From Dryococelus australis (taxonomy: Eukaryota; Arthropoda; Insecta; Phasmatodea; Phasmatidae): 64,000 nucleotides of DNA. Each line of letters opens with the position of its first letter. Position 1 is the first letter of the stretch. The notes under the pieces are model-generated. The model was not told the origin of the DNA, did not search any database, and saw nothing but the letters and a program-made list of their open reading frames with translations. A program made the position numbers and the translations under genes. Shown in pieces: positions 47,200 through 59,079 of this stretch. Location of the stretch: NCBI GenBank assembly GCA_029891345.1, contig CM057009.1, positions 234,475,178-234,539,177 on the forward strand, written 5' to 3'.

Positions 47200-50110
47200 G
47201 TGTGTGTGTATATATGTGTGATTTAGCACTCTGGCTAATTACTAACTAAAGAACTAAAGACAAAAGGGGTATCTTCTTAAACACACTCGTAGCCACAAAA
47301 CACACGTCTAACCGCTTAAGGTTAGCCGCTGACCTTAAGGGTTGTGACTTTAGGGCGTGGCTGGCTTGTCCCAACTACCAAGCCTGAACTATTTGTAGTT
47401 AGGCCCTACGTTGGCCGCCAAATTTTTGAAGCATCTCCCTCTTTTCTTCGATGCAAACTATAGTGTGTTCATGAATGGACAAGCAACGGGGTGCAAAAAT
47501 TTAAAAGATACCTGAATGGGTCTAAGAGTTCCCCACATTGAAGATGCTTACACTTTGGATTTCTTTACTCTAGTTATGACCAATGATGGGGGGGATTTAA
47601 ACCCTACAGTAAACGTGACCAGATACGTCTGATAGGAAACCTTGGTTCGGTTCACTTTTAGAAACGTCAAAGTGCGTGAAGCCAGATTCATGGGGAGCAT
47701 TTGAGGAACTAGACCGGGACCTTAGGTTTCAGAGGTGCTCGACCATTGTATAGAATTGGCCCGGTGGTTTGATGGGAAGGTACAAAATCTGGAGTTACAG
47801 TTATTACACTGTATATTTTTGGTACCTGGGTTTTGATGTGAAGAAGGATGATCTTTCCTGCTGTTGTGCTCTACTGGTGAGCGATGATGCTGAAGTTGAA
47901 TCTGCATGGCGTGGAGGGACTGTGTGCTTGTCAGGGAAAGTAATTGTTTACATGGCAGTGATACTCTATGCCAGAGCCAGTCGAAGCCCTAGAGGGCCTC
48001 TCCTTCCTGTCGGTTTGTCTCAATTGCAGGGTGTCTTAGCGGGACCTTTATTAGCAGTCCAAATAGAAGTACTGTCGGTTGAGCAGGGTGGGATGTATTA
48101 CTATCTCCTATAGTGGGTTCAAGTTATGTTAACTAACTCTCTTGCTGCGGCCTGCAGGATACTTCTATGTCTTTTACTGATACTACCTGCGGAGGGTGCA
48201 GAATTGATGACTATGATACAAACTGTTGAGGAGAAGCTGGTATTTCAACAGCTCTAATGTGTACTTCCAGGACACAGCACAAACACCCTGTAGTCGCACG
48301 TAAGGTCTATGCAATCTAGGACTGAACTGAAGGTAGCACAAAATACTGGGTTCTGGGTGACGAACCCACAAGAGGTCAATCAGCCCTGAGAAATTCTAGT
48401 CTTCCTCCAACCTTTGCAAAATGGGAGAAATACTGAACACCCAGTCATGTCAATTCTCTTATAGAGTGCATTCAGGCACAGCAGATGTTCTACCTGCTGG
48501 AATATTTCGGTTTGCCTCTTAAATATGCGGGTGTTCTACCTTGATGATGGTTTCATGCTATTACCAGTTTTTCCTCAAAGTGATTAATTACTTTACGTTT
48601 CTGAAGTGAAAGAAAGGAGTTTAAAAAATTACGTTAAGTCAAATTAATTATACAATGTCAAATGGTTTAACAAGTTACGTTAAATGACATACACAAGAAA
48701 ATGTTTTATGCACACACGTATTTACTATAAGTATTGGAAGAACATGGTGATGCCACAATAACTCCTAATTGAGCTTACGGAAGCTACCTTGAGTTAAACT
48801 AGGTGACAATGACATAAGCGAGAGCTAGGTGTAAAGATTAGTAAGATTAAAATTATGAATAAGTAGCACATCTGACAGTGCCTAGTCTACCACGGGTATG
48901 TTCTTAAGGGACCTGATCAAACTGCAATTACCGGAAGGGTAACTGAGATAACTGCACCATCCGGTGGGTTGCGAAAGGTCCAGAAGGGACGTCGGCGTGG
49001 GTGTTAGAAGCAGGGTGATGTCTTTGGGAGCTTATGGATGATGGTGGTGTTTGACAGCGGCTGGTGGTTTCTAGTAGCGGTGACCAACTGGCTATGACTT
49101 CCGGACATGCACACAAAGTGGCCTAGTGGTCAGCACACCCTTATAACCATTTTCCTGCCTTTTTCAAGCTGGGAAAGAGAGGGATTGCAATCACTTACTC
49201 CTATTGCTAACTTTGACCTTTGCAAGCTGGAAGGTGCAACAACTCCCCAGAGCCAGGGTTGTACTGGCTTTTATAATACATTTTCAAGCTTATAAGCTCT
49301 CAGAAGGGCAAGGAGAGTTGCTAGCTTCGCTTTGCAGGGGTTAGAAATTCTTGCTCTGAAGAGATACCTTTCATTTCTTATTGCCTCGGCTGTTGGGGTG
49401 TTGACATTCCTTATCTCCTCGGTGAGAGGCTGGGGGCTGTAACTGCTGGAGTAGACTGGGTGCTGCCCTCCAGTGGCAAACAGAGGCACCAGCTTGACTT
49501 TCTGTAGGGTGCCAATATCACAGCCAGTAGTACATTTCTAAGTCAGGGGTTGGGCAATGGTGTGACAGCTTCATGGTGTTTCTTGTTGAACAGTACAATT
49601 TCAGGCCACATGTCTGTAGTCTCTCTTGACATTTAGCAACGTATCCCATAGGCAGGTGTCCTGTTGTAATGTTGAGGAGAAGTGGCTTGCCCTGTATGAG
49701 TGACGTGCTCAAAGATGGGGTGAAGTCGACGAGTAGAGTGAGCACTCCCAATGCGCAGAAATGTGTCGTGTATCAGATCTTACACACTAACAAAACCCTT
49801 TGCTGGTGGCCTCGGCCATTGCTACTCACCGGATGTGCACAGGAGTGTATGCCAACAGATATGCCAACACTTTACTAACTAGTTCACAAATATGTGTACA
49901 GGAATTCACTGCTAACACACAAACTGTTAATGAAAAACTTAACCTAACAAGAAAACTTATCCTCTTCTGCTGTATTCTTCCTTTGATGCACTTAACACAA
50001 GCATCAATCAAATGCATCACATGGCCCTGTACCTCCTGCATGTGTGACACATGGCATGCTTATGCTGGCTGAAGGACAAGGCCAGATGACAGTGTATGAT
50101 AGCACAAAAA
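47200..50110. other. Unassigned, less A/T-rich block
   Basis: Base composition shifts here toward a more balanced one than in the flanks, over nearly 3 kb. Open frames reach 114 codons (47,769-48,113, with SRSPRGPLLPVGLSQLQG) but none shows a family signature. The block could be one decayed retroelement or several insertions. No LTRs, terminal repeats or RT motifs were found by eye. Confidence 0.4.
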
Positions 50111-50119
50111 ACACACATA

Positions 50120-51309
50120 CAGGATGTTAAAAAAATTGAATCTTGTGGTAAATTAAAAAAACCTTATTGAAAAGTTTTACAGAGATACAGTTTTCAAAAA
50201 TTGCTCAATATGCTCTCATCCAAACATACTGCATAAATTTACATGATTATCAAATTCTTCTCATACTTGGGTGATGTGTTTTTGAAGTTTGTCCGCAGTT
50301 TTTCGGAAAGGAAGTGGGCTTCACACATAAACAGAGTCTTTCACCCCTACCCCTTCCGACGTCCAAATAAAAACTCACACAAAGAGAGAGTGGATGACCT
50401 TGGAGACCAATGGTTAAACACCAAATTGCCAGGCTCCCTACAGTCAAACATTGAGGAAGATCAATGAATGCTTGAACCCAGGTACCAGCATAGTGATGAT
50501 CCATTTTGCTAGAAAGGGAAATCATTGTAATCTACTTGTGACCATGAGAAGAGTCAGTTCTGTCACATTTGCAGGTACGAGGTTCCTAGTTATAGTGTTT
50601 TCAGGAAAAAAATAACGTACCATAAACCTTTTCTTGGGAAACAGTACAAAAGAGACATTAACATTTTGGGGGTATCTCACAAGCTCCATTGTTGTATGTG
50701 GCTGTTTTAATCCTCCTATGCTTACAATGTCCACATAGATGAAAAGCAACCTCTTCTATAAACACCAAGCATGAAGGAAAAGTACCATCTTCTACTTTGT
50801 ACTAAAAAAAAAAAATCACAAAATATTCCAAATAGTTGGATGAGGAATGGAGAGCTCTTGGCTAGCACAATGAGTTGACTTCCTTGGGTTATGTTTAAAA
50901 CATCCCAAGATACGTTGAATGTTTTCATCAGAACACAGGAAATCCTGTAAAAACAACCCTTTTATTGTAAATTTTGGCACTAACATCAAATGCTCTGAGG
51001 TAGTATAAAGTTCAGTGCCATACTATCAACAAAAATCATGCCAAAAAATTATTACAGACTCTCACTTGTTGAATGCAGATTGTTTCTTCTGTACTATCAC
51101 CATCACAACATAAACTGAAAGCAGTTTAGGGTAGTAGGGAGACACTTACTGGCAAAAAATTTAAACTTCAACAATACCCTTTTTCTAATGGTGGTTGTCT
51201 AAACCTTCATGTTCAGCCATGTTTTATAGAATCTACCCGAAGGTTCTATGTCAATTTATTTACAAAATACAGCATCTTTAAAGAGGATGAATCTTTTTTA
51301 AACATCCTG
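50120..51309 (-). mobile_element. Mariner-like (DUF4817-type) DNA transposon, complete but dead
   Basis: The 1,190-bp element has inverted termini: CAGGATGTTAAAAAAATTGA on the left and, in reverse complement, CAGGATGTTTAAAAAAGATT on the right. TA flanks both sides (50,118-50,119 and 51,310-51,311). The minus strand carries transposase landmarks in order: SDENIQRILGCFKHNPRKST and CASQELSIPHPTIWNIL (about 50,820-50,950), then TTMELVRYPQNVNVSFVLF and KKRFMVRYFFPENTITRN (about 50,570-50,690), then AGTWVQAF (50,480). Stops and frameshifts are frequent, and the central catalytic region is not legible. Confidence 0.82.
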
Positions 51310-51314
51310 TAATT

Positions 51315-52580
51315 TGTATCATAAAATTTTGCTTCAGTGTATTGATTATTTATTATAACCAGTAGGATTTGTTTTTTTACTTATACTAACGGGAGGTTCA
51401 ACAGGTATTCTTTATCAAATTCATCAATTGATAATACAGTTCATTAGTATTTGTATCACAACTTTTCCTACAGAATAATATAACTAAAAAGTATTGGTTA
51501 TTTGTTACTGATATTATTGCACTCGTATAGGTATAACAATATTAAATTGTGTGATTTACTGTTTTATACCATAATACAAAACATTTTTATGAAATCTTTG
51601 CATTATGGGGTCTTCAGTGGCCATGTAATTTAGGAATAACAATGCGGGTTTGAATAAGTAACAGTTCATACCCAGCCACTGGCATGACTAAATATTAAAT
51701 ATATTAACATATTCAGTATCTAGGTGGTTTAGAGTCCAAAATAACCATGGAAAGTTCCAATGTTTTTATTTGTTCTGTGTATATGTGGTTTGGATCCCAA
51801 ATTAAACATGAATGTTCTACTGTCTTTAGTTATTCTGTGCATGATTATATGAAACACAATCCAGACTTTGACTAACTTTTTACTATGGACAAATATTAAT
51901 AGTAATACAGAAGTTAAATTTGAAAAGGCACAAATTTAGAATAAACATAAAACACACAAAAGTATTTTAGCAAACTGTTAAACAGACCACTTTACTGTAA
52001 TATTTCTTGTACAATTCTACATAGATACAGAAGTGGTACTTAAAGAAAAGAACAAGATAGCTAAACTTGAGTGTTTGATATGGTTAAATACCTTGACTTA
52101 GCCTGAAAATTCTTTTAATTCAATTCCTTTGTTGTACCCATTGAAACTACCCCGGCCAGCATGCACCATAGGTCCGCGCTCATCCAAAGAGAAGCATTAC
52201 ATTAGGTTTAACATAATATATATAATTATTCCATCTTAACAACCTGGGTGCAGATTGGGGTGACAGACCCCCTTATTATGGACTGTGGTGTGGCAGCATT
52301 CAACTCGTGTGTTTGAGTCACACATTAATCACACACCTTAACATCATCTAGGGAATAACCGAACATAGATAGCTCACCGGCCATGAAACAAAATGTGGTT
52401 ATCACCACTGGGATTAGCCTATTTCGACACCAAAAGTGGTGGTATTGTAGTAGGATTGATTTAACTGATGCCCCTCCCCCCCCCCCCCCCCCCCGTCCTC
52501 AAGTTAAATAATATTTTAGAGACCCTTAGTGTGGCAGGAGTGCTTTCAAGAGGAGGTATATATACATGGGTATCTTTTAA
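51315..52580. other. Intronic DNA with C18 tract
   Basis: A/T-rich, no gene seen. Contains a poly-C run at about 52,476-52,493. Confidence 0.5.
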
Positions 52581-52676
52581 TTCATTCTCTAGTGCAGTCA
52601 GATGATGAAAGGTAACTACAAGTGAGTGAGTGAGTCAGTGAGTGAAGAGATTTGGACGGTTCTTAACATCAAGGTC

Positions 52677-52880
52677 TCAAGAGCAGATGGGAGTGACTGA
52701 GGTGAGTATGGAGCAGCGCCAGAATGAAAGGGTGGGAAAACTGGAGATCCCTAAAAAACCAGCCAACCAGCAGCATCGTCCGGCACAAATGTGAAAATCC
52801 AGGAGTGACCCTGCTGGGGATTGAACCCAGTTCCCCTTGGTGGGACGCAAGCAGGCTAGCCGCTCAGCCACCATGGCCCC
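52677..52880 (-). mobile_element. tRNA-derived SINE
   Basis: The minus strand starts GGCCATGGTGGCTGAGCGG. The A box TGGCTGAGCGG is at 52,860-52,870 and the B box GGTTCAATCC at 52,818-52,827, the internal RNA polymerase III promoter of a tRNA head. A body follows with GTCACTCCTGGATTTTCACA and a TTGGCTGGTTTTTTAGGGAT segment. A roughly 74-codon open frame over it (VAERLACLRPTKG...) is the false protein often predicted over this class of arthropod SINE. The tail near 52,580-52,680 is short-repeat rich (GAGTGAGTGAGTCAGTGAGTG at 52,623-52,644). Confidence 0.85.
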
Positions 52881-53427
52881 CCTTACAATGACAGGGCTCA
52901 TAACGGGCTATGACATCTGAAATAGTTACCAAAACCTAGAAAAAAGTGACCAATAGACTTCCAACAGTGGCAGATAATGACCTATTCCTCCACACATCCT
53001 AAAATTTGTAACATTAAGTTTTTTTTCCCCCTATTTACGCACAAACTAAATACAAAATAGGCTATAATATATACATCAATATGATAAAGAACAAATAAAA
53101 TTAGTCTAAAGCAATATTTGCAATTCATGAGAAATATACACACCTACTTATTTCCATGGTATCAATATTATTTATAACAATAATTTTAAAGCAAATAATC
53201 TTGACTATAATCAGTAACAGTTTCAAAAATACGCAAAGAAATTGCCTGTGACCGATTGTCCACTTAATTATGAGGATATTTAAATTAGATTCTCTACAGG
53301 CTTTTGATCTTATAATAGTGTCATAGCCAGCAGGTTGGATTATAACACCTGAAAAAACTGTCTCACTTCTTGTATGCTTAAGCTCCAATCCAGATGGGAT
53401 TGGGCTCTTTTGTAGGCTATTATAATC

Positions 53428-53545
53428 ACTAGAGATGGGCCATTCAATACTTTCATACCTCGATACCCCTTGGTACTGGGCAATATCGAAAGTAGAGAGT
53501 ATCACGACGTGTATATTGATACTTCCATTCAATACTTTTTATTGA
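53428..53545. repeat. hAT-type terminal sequence (TAGAGATGGGC...GATACC)
   Basis: CTAGAGATGGGCC followed by ATACTTTCATACCTCGATACC-type imperfect repeats is typical of the end of a hAT-type nonautonomous element. Similar motifs occur at 36,890-37,000. The partner end was not found. Confidence 0.4.
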
Positions 53546-53910
53546 AACGTGTCTATGGCTTGAATGCTTGGTCCACCATTTTCCTTATTGTCACAAAGCG
53601 GCACAGTTAATTTTGTTTTTGGCAGTTTACTAGTTTCGGTAAGCCAGTGAAGTGTCGTATTTATTTACTGATTCAGCAAATTATTTTATACCAATGGCAG
53701 AGAAACTCGTAGTAATAATTGCAATAGAACAACATGTATTCAGGAGTTGCAATAGGAATTATGAACAGTAAGTCACTGTGCATTGCAAATAACGTGTTTT
53801 GAAAGTGTATTTGTAAATAATGTATTTTGAAATGGTTATTAGAATGTTTTAAATGTACGTGGCCTAAAAAACCACCATTTCAAATTGCTTTGCAGTGAAA
53901 AATAATAATA

Positions 53911-54175
53911 TGTGTATTGTACGGAGAACAAACTAATCCAAAAATATTTAGGTCCCAAATGTGTTAAATATTTGAATTACCGAATAAACTACATATTTAT
54001 CATGTTTTATTTTGGTGAGGTTAAAAATAATAAAAATGAGGTTAAAAAAAATTATACGTGTATTGTACGGAAAACGAACTTCTCCAAAAATATTTATGTC
54101 CCGAATGTGTTCAATATTTGAATTACAGTATAAACTACATATTTATCATGTTTTATTTCAATGAGGTTAAAAATT
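53911..54175 (+). repeat. Tandem duplication, period 146 bp
   Basis: A roughly 118-bp unit starting TGTGTATTGTACGGA at 53,911 recurs at 54,057 (CGTGTATTGTACGGA) through the shared TTTATCATGTTTTATTT and GAGGTTAAAAAT ends. Only a handful of substitutions separate the copies. Confidence 0.9.
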
Positions 54176-54319
54176 GACAGGTTATATAATAATTTGAATG
54201 TTTCTTTCATACGACCAAATTTTCAACTCACCCACTAAAACAATACGTAATTAAAGATAATACAGGCAGTGTCCGAATTGACAAATTTTGTTATTTGTTT
54301 TGTAAACTCGTGATTTGGT

Positions 54320-54490
54320 AGGTATCAATTTGGATGTTGTCGACAGTCACGTGTTTAGCAGTTGCGGCAACACAATTACACTAAGAGCGCAAAATATTTA
54401 TATCTAAATTTAATGTTTAAACCAATGTAATATATCTGCAAACATCACGGGAATACTAAGAATACGTTAATAAATAAGAAGAAGCAATAA
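54320..54490 (+). repeat. Dispersed repeat, copy 2
   Basis: This is the partner of 25,440-25,640, in the same orientation (TTGTCGACAGTCAC, AAATATTTATATCTAAATTT, ACGTTAATAAATAA). Confidence 0.7.
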
Positions 54491-55111
54491 CGACTTTAAA
54501 AAAGTTTTTCATTCGCAATGTGTGTGGATATATATATTATATATATAAATACATACATACATACAGACTTGCCAACTTTTAAAATTTCCAATCAGTGAAA
54601 TTCACTTTATAATATACAAAATCATTATTCTGCAAAGATTTAAATTTAAATTTAACATTAACATTTAAAACTTGTATATCAAAAATGTGCATATACTCAC
54701 ATGTAAAGTTTCGAACTAAGGAAGCCTGCAAATCTTATTTAGAAAAACAAGCATTCCTTTTTTTTCCTTGGATTAAGTCAGATAGAGGAAATGTGGGAAT
54801 TGTTTATCGCTGGATGAAAAACAATAGCAATTCTACCTGTTTGTAGTTTTGTCTTGGTCATTTTCACAGATTATACACACACAAAACATGTAAAATAAAT
54901 ATGAAATACCAGCTGTAAACAGAATAGGTGAGTAAAAAATCGAAGTATGTACTTGCATTCAGAATACCGGACATAAGATAACTAAATTTTGAGATATCTA
55001 GAAACGTAGCACGGCCACAATGTATCCTTATTAAACAGCTGCTCTGTCTATGAAGAAAACAATGAGTGTAAATAAATGCTGTGATCAATGTATAGTCCAT
55101 TCCCCATTGGA

Positions 55112-56070
55112 AGCAACTTTCTCAGAGCCCTGCTAAATATTCATTTGCAGGCCCGTTTCGTATCCTTCCGCCAAATGTAAACAAACATTGCCATGTGACT
55201 GCCATGTAGCATCTGACAAAATCAATGTTTACATTCCACTATGTGTGTACATAAGTTCATACACTTTCGCTACACCTAAAAATAAACATTGAAATGTGAC
55301 TTATATTTTTATACCTGTACAATATGTTGTTTAAGGTTTACAGCTTTTCAAAGAATTCTGTCATATTCCAAAAACCATTCCGTACAAATATTCACAGTTT
55401 AGGCCTCTAACAATATTTAGGTCAGCTTTATGGCGTTTAAAAAAATGCCTGAATTGACGACAGTTCTTACGGTTATTTTACATTAACATATTTGTTTTCC
55501 ACAACATAGCTCAATACATGTAATGCACGTTAATATTTTGCTGTGACTGCGTTTAACACTATTACAACTGTGAGGTAAAGGGTTGTACTAATTATCCTTT
55601 TGTTATTGATATGTGTTGCGTCATTTCATTAAAAGGATGACTTCAGTTGGAATAAATATTAAATCGAAGGAACCAGTCAAACGAAAAAGGCACATTGAAT
55701 TGAAGCATGCAACTCGTGTTTCTCATTTTTGCCATACAAACTTTAAAAGATAGCGTTGAACATGCACACAAATAAGCCTATGGTAACTTTTATTCCATTC
55801 ATATTTCTATGTATTGCTACTTACTGTTTATTAGGTTTATTGAAATTTATCAAGCTGGGTTTAGTATTTTTCTTTTGGGATTGTGGCAAATTACGTTACA
55901 TGACTATGTTTCAAACCCCTTAGGGCAAAGGTACAACGTTGTGATAAATAAACAGACATGGATGTGAATAATTAACTTCGTCATAAAAACAGTTCACATT
56001 TAAAACGTATAAATAGTGCTAATCAAATATTTGAAATCACGCACACACAGAGCCAGCATATCAACCACAA
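55112..56070 (+). repeat. Left copy of ~950-bp direct repeat (LTR-like)
   Basis: It matches 61,354-62,297 in the same orientation along its full length, from AGCAACTTTCTC through GCAGGCCCGTTTCGTATCCT to CACACAGAGCCAG. It contains a frameshifted version of the membrane-protein ORF that is open in the right copy (MHTNKP-VTFI, then LGLLKFI). The hAT-like pseudogene begins directly after it. Confidence 0.88.
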
Positions 56071-56089
56071 TGCACAAAGACACGCCATA

Positions 56090-58354
56090 TTGTTATGTTT
56101 GATGGCAGTTTTAATCTGTTTAGCTGCTTCAGACAAATGTACTTCTACAGCTTTCCTTTTCACTGCCTCTTCTTTCTTTTTCTTTTGAAGATTCTTTTCC
56201 ATGTTTTGTATTCCAGTTTTTTCTGCATTAAGTTTCTTCTTTGCTTGTTCATTAGCCAGTTTCTCATCCTCTACTGGCTGTTTCTTTTTCTCGGTTTCAA
56301 CTTCTTCTTTCCTTTTCTTTTCTAAATATGTCTTATAATTATGACGAGCACATCTTGATTGTTTAAGGAGCTCAAAAGTTATGGGTACCAACTCTGGTTT
56401 GTTCCTGTATTTCTTCTGTGGTGAATTTAGCATCTAGCATTCCTGAAATCATTGTAGCATGATCTTCTGTCAGTAAACAGCCAGATAAAGAAAAACCCTC
56501 GCTCAACATCTGCACTGCCATGACTTAAAGACATGCATGCCATAACTAATGTAGCTACACTTGGGTATTTTGAGAAAAACTGTCTCCAGTAGTGGTCGAT
56601 ATGTTGATCTTCTTTCAGTTGTAAGATTTCTCCTTTAATATGCAACAATTTCCAGTCATCAAGAAGAAGTACTTCAGAATCAACATTGATTGGTAAGAGG
56701 TTTCCCAATTTGGTGATGTACATGCTGCTGTCACTCAGGATGAAGGCAAATCAGATTCTTCAAAATATCCTTATAGATAGAAGTAAACAGTGACAATATG
56801 TTTGTAGGCAGCAATGTAGTGATTTTGAGCACTCTTCTTGAAAGTTAACATTTGTTTCTCTGTCAAATTCTTCAAAATTTCACCAGTCTCCCGTTAACAC
56901 TTAACTTGTAAAATTGGTACGAAATTGCTGTTGTCTGCAATAATACTTTCATCAAGAATTTTCAATCAAGAAACAACATCCTTCTTAGCAAAACGAAGAA
57001 TTGTTTTCGTAAATTTCACTAATTTGGCGTGAATTACATGAACAGGGGCTCATTTTTCTGTAGTGTGCCTGTGATATCTGTGAAAACCTTTGCACTACAT
57101 ATTACAAAACTTATCTCAGTTATTGTTGTAGAATCTTTGAGAAACTTGGTTATAGACTGGTATTTGTGATATGACATTTCCTTGTACTTCTTGTGAGGGA
57201 TGAACTTCTAGAAGAATTCAATCAGGGCCTCCCATTACTCTAGAACTCTTTTGCATGTGTCTGTCATTGTCAGCTACCTTGAAGTTACATGTTTCACAAA
57301 CCTATGTTTTTTGGCAGAGGGGGTTTGGATTGGATCTGGGAAAAGTCCTCACATCTGGAGGACCAATCTTTGAAATAATAGTATATTTCAATGGTCAAAT
57401 CGCTGATATCCCGTACAAATTTTTCTAGGTCTTTCTGGAAAGCATTATAAACGGTATGAATTGTACATGACCTTCAGTCTAAGAGCTGCTTATTGCACAT
57501 GGATTTTATATCTTCATTCATGGGGCATTGAAATTGTTTATTTACATTTGGGCTATCTGATCTATTCATGAACAATGACTGTCTGGATAGCCAAGCATTG
57601 TCAATTGCTAAGTTGATGTGTTTGACAAGATCTTCGCCCATTGCCTTGCACAAGAAAAACGTATCCAAATGACTTGACTACCTGATTACTGGAATTCGAC
57701 CAATATTTAACAATTAATTGGAGCTATTTTTTCCCGGCATTATAGATAGTTTCATCATACTGGATTGTGTAGCAAGGTGACTGCAGTACATTTTCAACAA
57801 TCTTTTCTTTAAAATAAGGTCCAATACCAACTGTTATCAGGTACTAAATTTTTCCTGCAGACATAGAAAAAATCTCAGAAACTACGCCAGGAAACATTGC
57901 TCAAAATGTATCTATAATTCCATCAGACGAAGAAGCAGAATAATCTGAGGTTAAAGATTTCAAGTCCAAATTATTTCTGCTCTTGTTGCAGAGTCCTTAA
58001 CACTGTACACTGCTATTGTACCAGCACCACAGCAAGGTAAAACTGGTTTCACACAGGAAAGAGATGATATGTCACAAGAATTTCTCACTTATTCTGTATT
58101 GAATGTACTGGAAGTACTAGGGCTGATAGCAGTAATGTGAAGTTGACGAGGTTTTAGCTTAATTGAAGCATTTTCCTTATGCCTACTTGTTACAGCAAGT
58201 TGAGACAAACCATGGATTATTTTGATTACACTAATCTTTGTTTCACAACTATGCTAAATTATTCAGGGTCATTAAATTTCTTCACCCAACTTGAATAAAG
58301 ATGACCATTAACATCAGTTTTTAGAAGCCACTCCTTGAAATTGCATTTCTCCAT
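56090..58354 (-). pseudogene. hAT-like transposase pseudogene, intronless copy
   Basis: The ATG at 58,354 opens MEKCNFKEWLLKTDVNG, similar to the start of the BED region (FQESWL). At 57,474-57,668 are DLVKHINLAIDNAWLS, SLFMNRSDSPNVNKQF and a stop, then a CTIHTVYNAFQKDLEK block (about 57,440-57,490) and IYYYFKDWSSRCEDF. At 56,427-56,723 is the hAT C-terminal signature WKLLHIKGEI, DQHIDHYW and LSHGSADVERGF. At 56,090-56,433 follows the Lys/Glu-rich coiled-coil tail (RYNYKTYLEKKRKEEVETEKKKQ type). The middle is shredded by stops and frameshifts. It belongs to the same broad family as the spliced gene at 30.5-34.2 kb but is a different subfamily and has no visible intron. Confidence 0.8.
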
Positions 58355-59050
58355 TGTTAAAGTAAAAGCATAAAAGTCAAGGTGCTGTACTGAAACTTAT
58401 GTCTTGAAAGCCAACTGCAATTCTGAAAGAAAAGACTATTGTGAGAAAATTGTGATATTGTTAATATATATTTACATGCCAGTCTGTTAAAGGCATGCAC
58501 TTGGTTGGTACACTAAACATATGGACAAAATAAAAATAACAACGCAATACAAACAGACAAATACTGCATACGCAAACAAGATAGCACCTGTACCTAAAAC
58601 AAGAACACTTTTAGAATAGCATGAAATTTTATCCACATAAACAGACACACAGGACTTCCAATACTGGTGATTGCATTTCATAACCCACAGACCTGCAAAA
58701 TAAAATGCTGCAACAACCTAGATTATAAACAGGCTGGAGAATATTCTGGACCCTCAGACATGCTTCATAGTGACTCAACAGTACCGTAAATTTTAAAATA
58801 AATCAAATTATTGAGACCTATAAGACCAAAGCTAATGATATGTAGGCCTGAATTCCATTTTCTTTTATTATTTAAACAACTGAAAATCAAAACCAATAAA
58901 AAGTGACTTTTAGTTGATTGTTTGATTAAAAAAGGGACTTTTAATGACTTACTTTAAAACCTGTTATGAGCCCTGCAATGAGTACAAGTTAAGAAAATAT
59001 GAAGACTGAAAACATCTGAGGTGAGGCGAGCGGCCTATCTGTCGACCCTC
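58355..59050. other. Intronic DNA, no gene recognised
   Basis: A/T-rich between the hAT-like pseudogene and the gypsy-like gag. A possible PBS for the retroelement was not identified. Confidence 0.4.
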
Positions 59051-59079
59051 CATGCTTAAAAATTGCTGCAGTAATGCAT

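Noticed and set aside
52677..52901. 74-codon open frame, minus strand
   Set aside because: Lies wholly in a tRNA-SINE with A and B boxes; a well-known false prediction.
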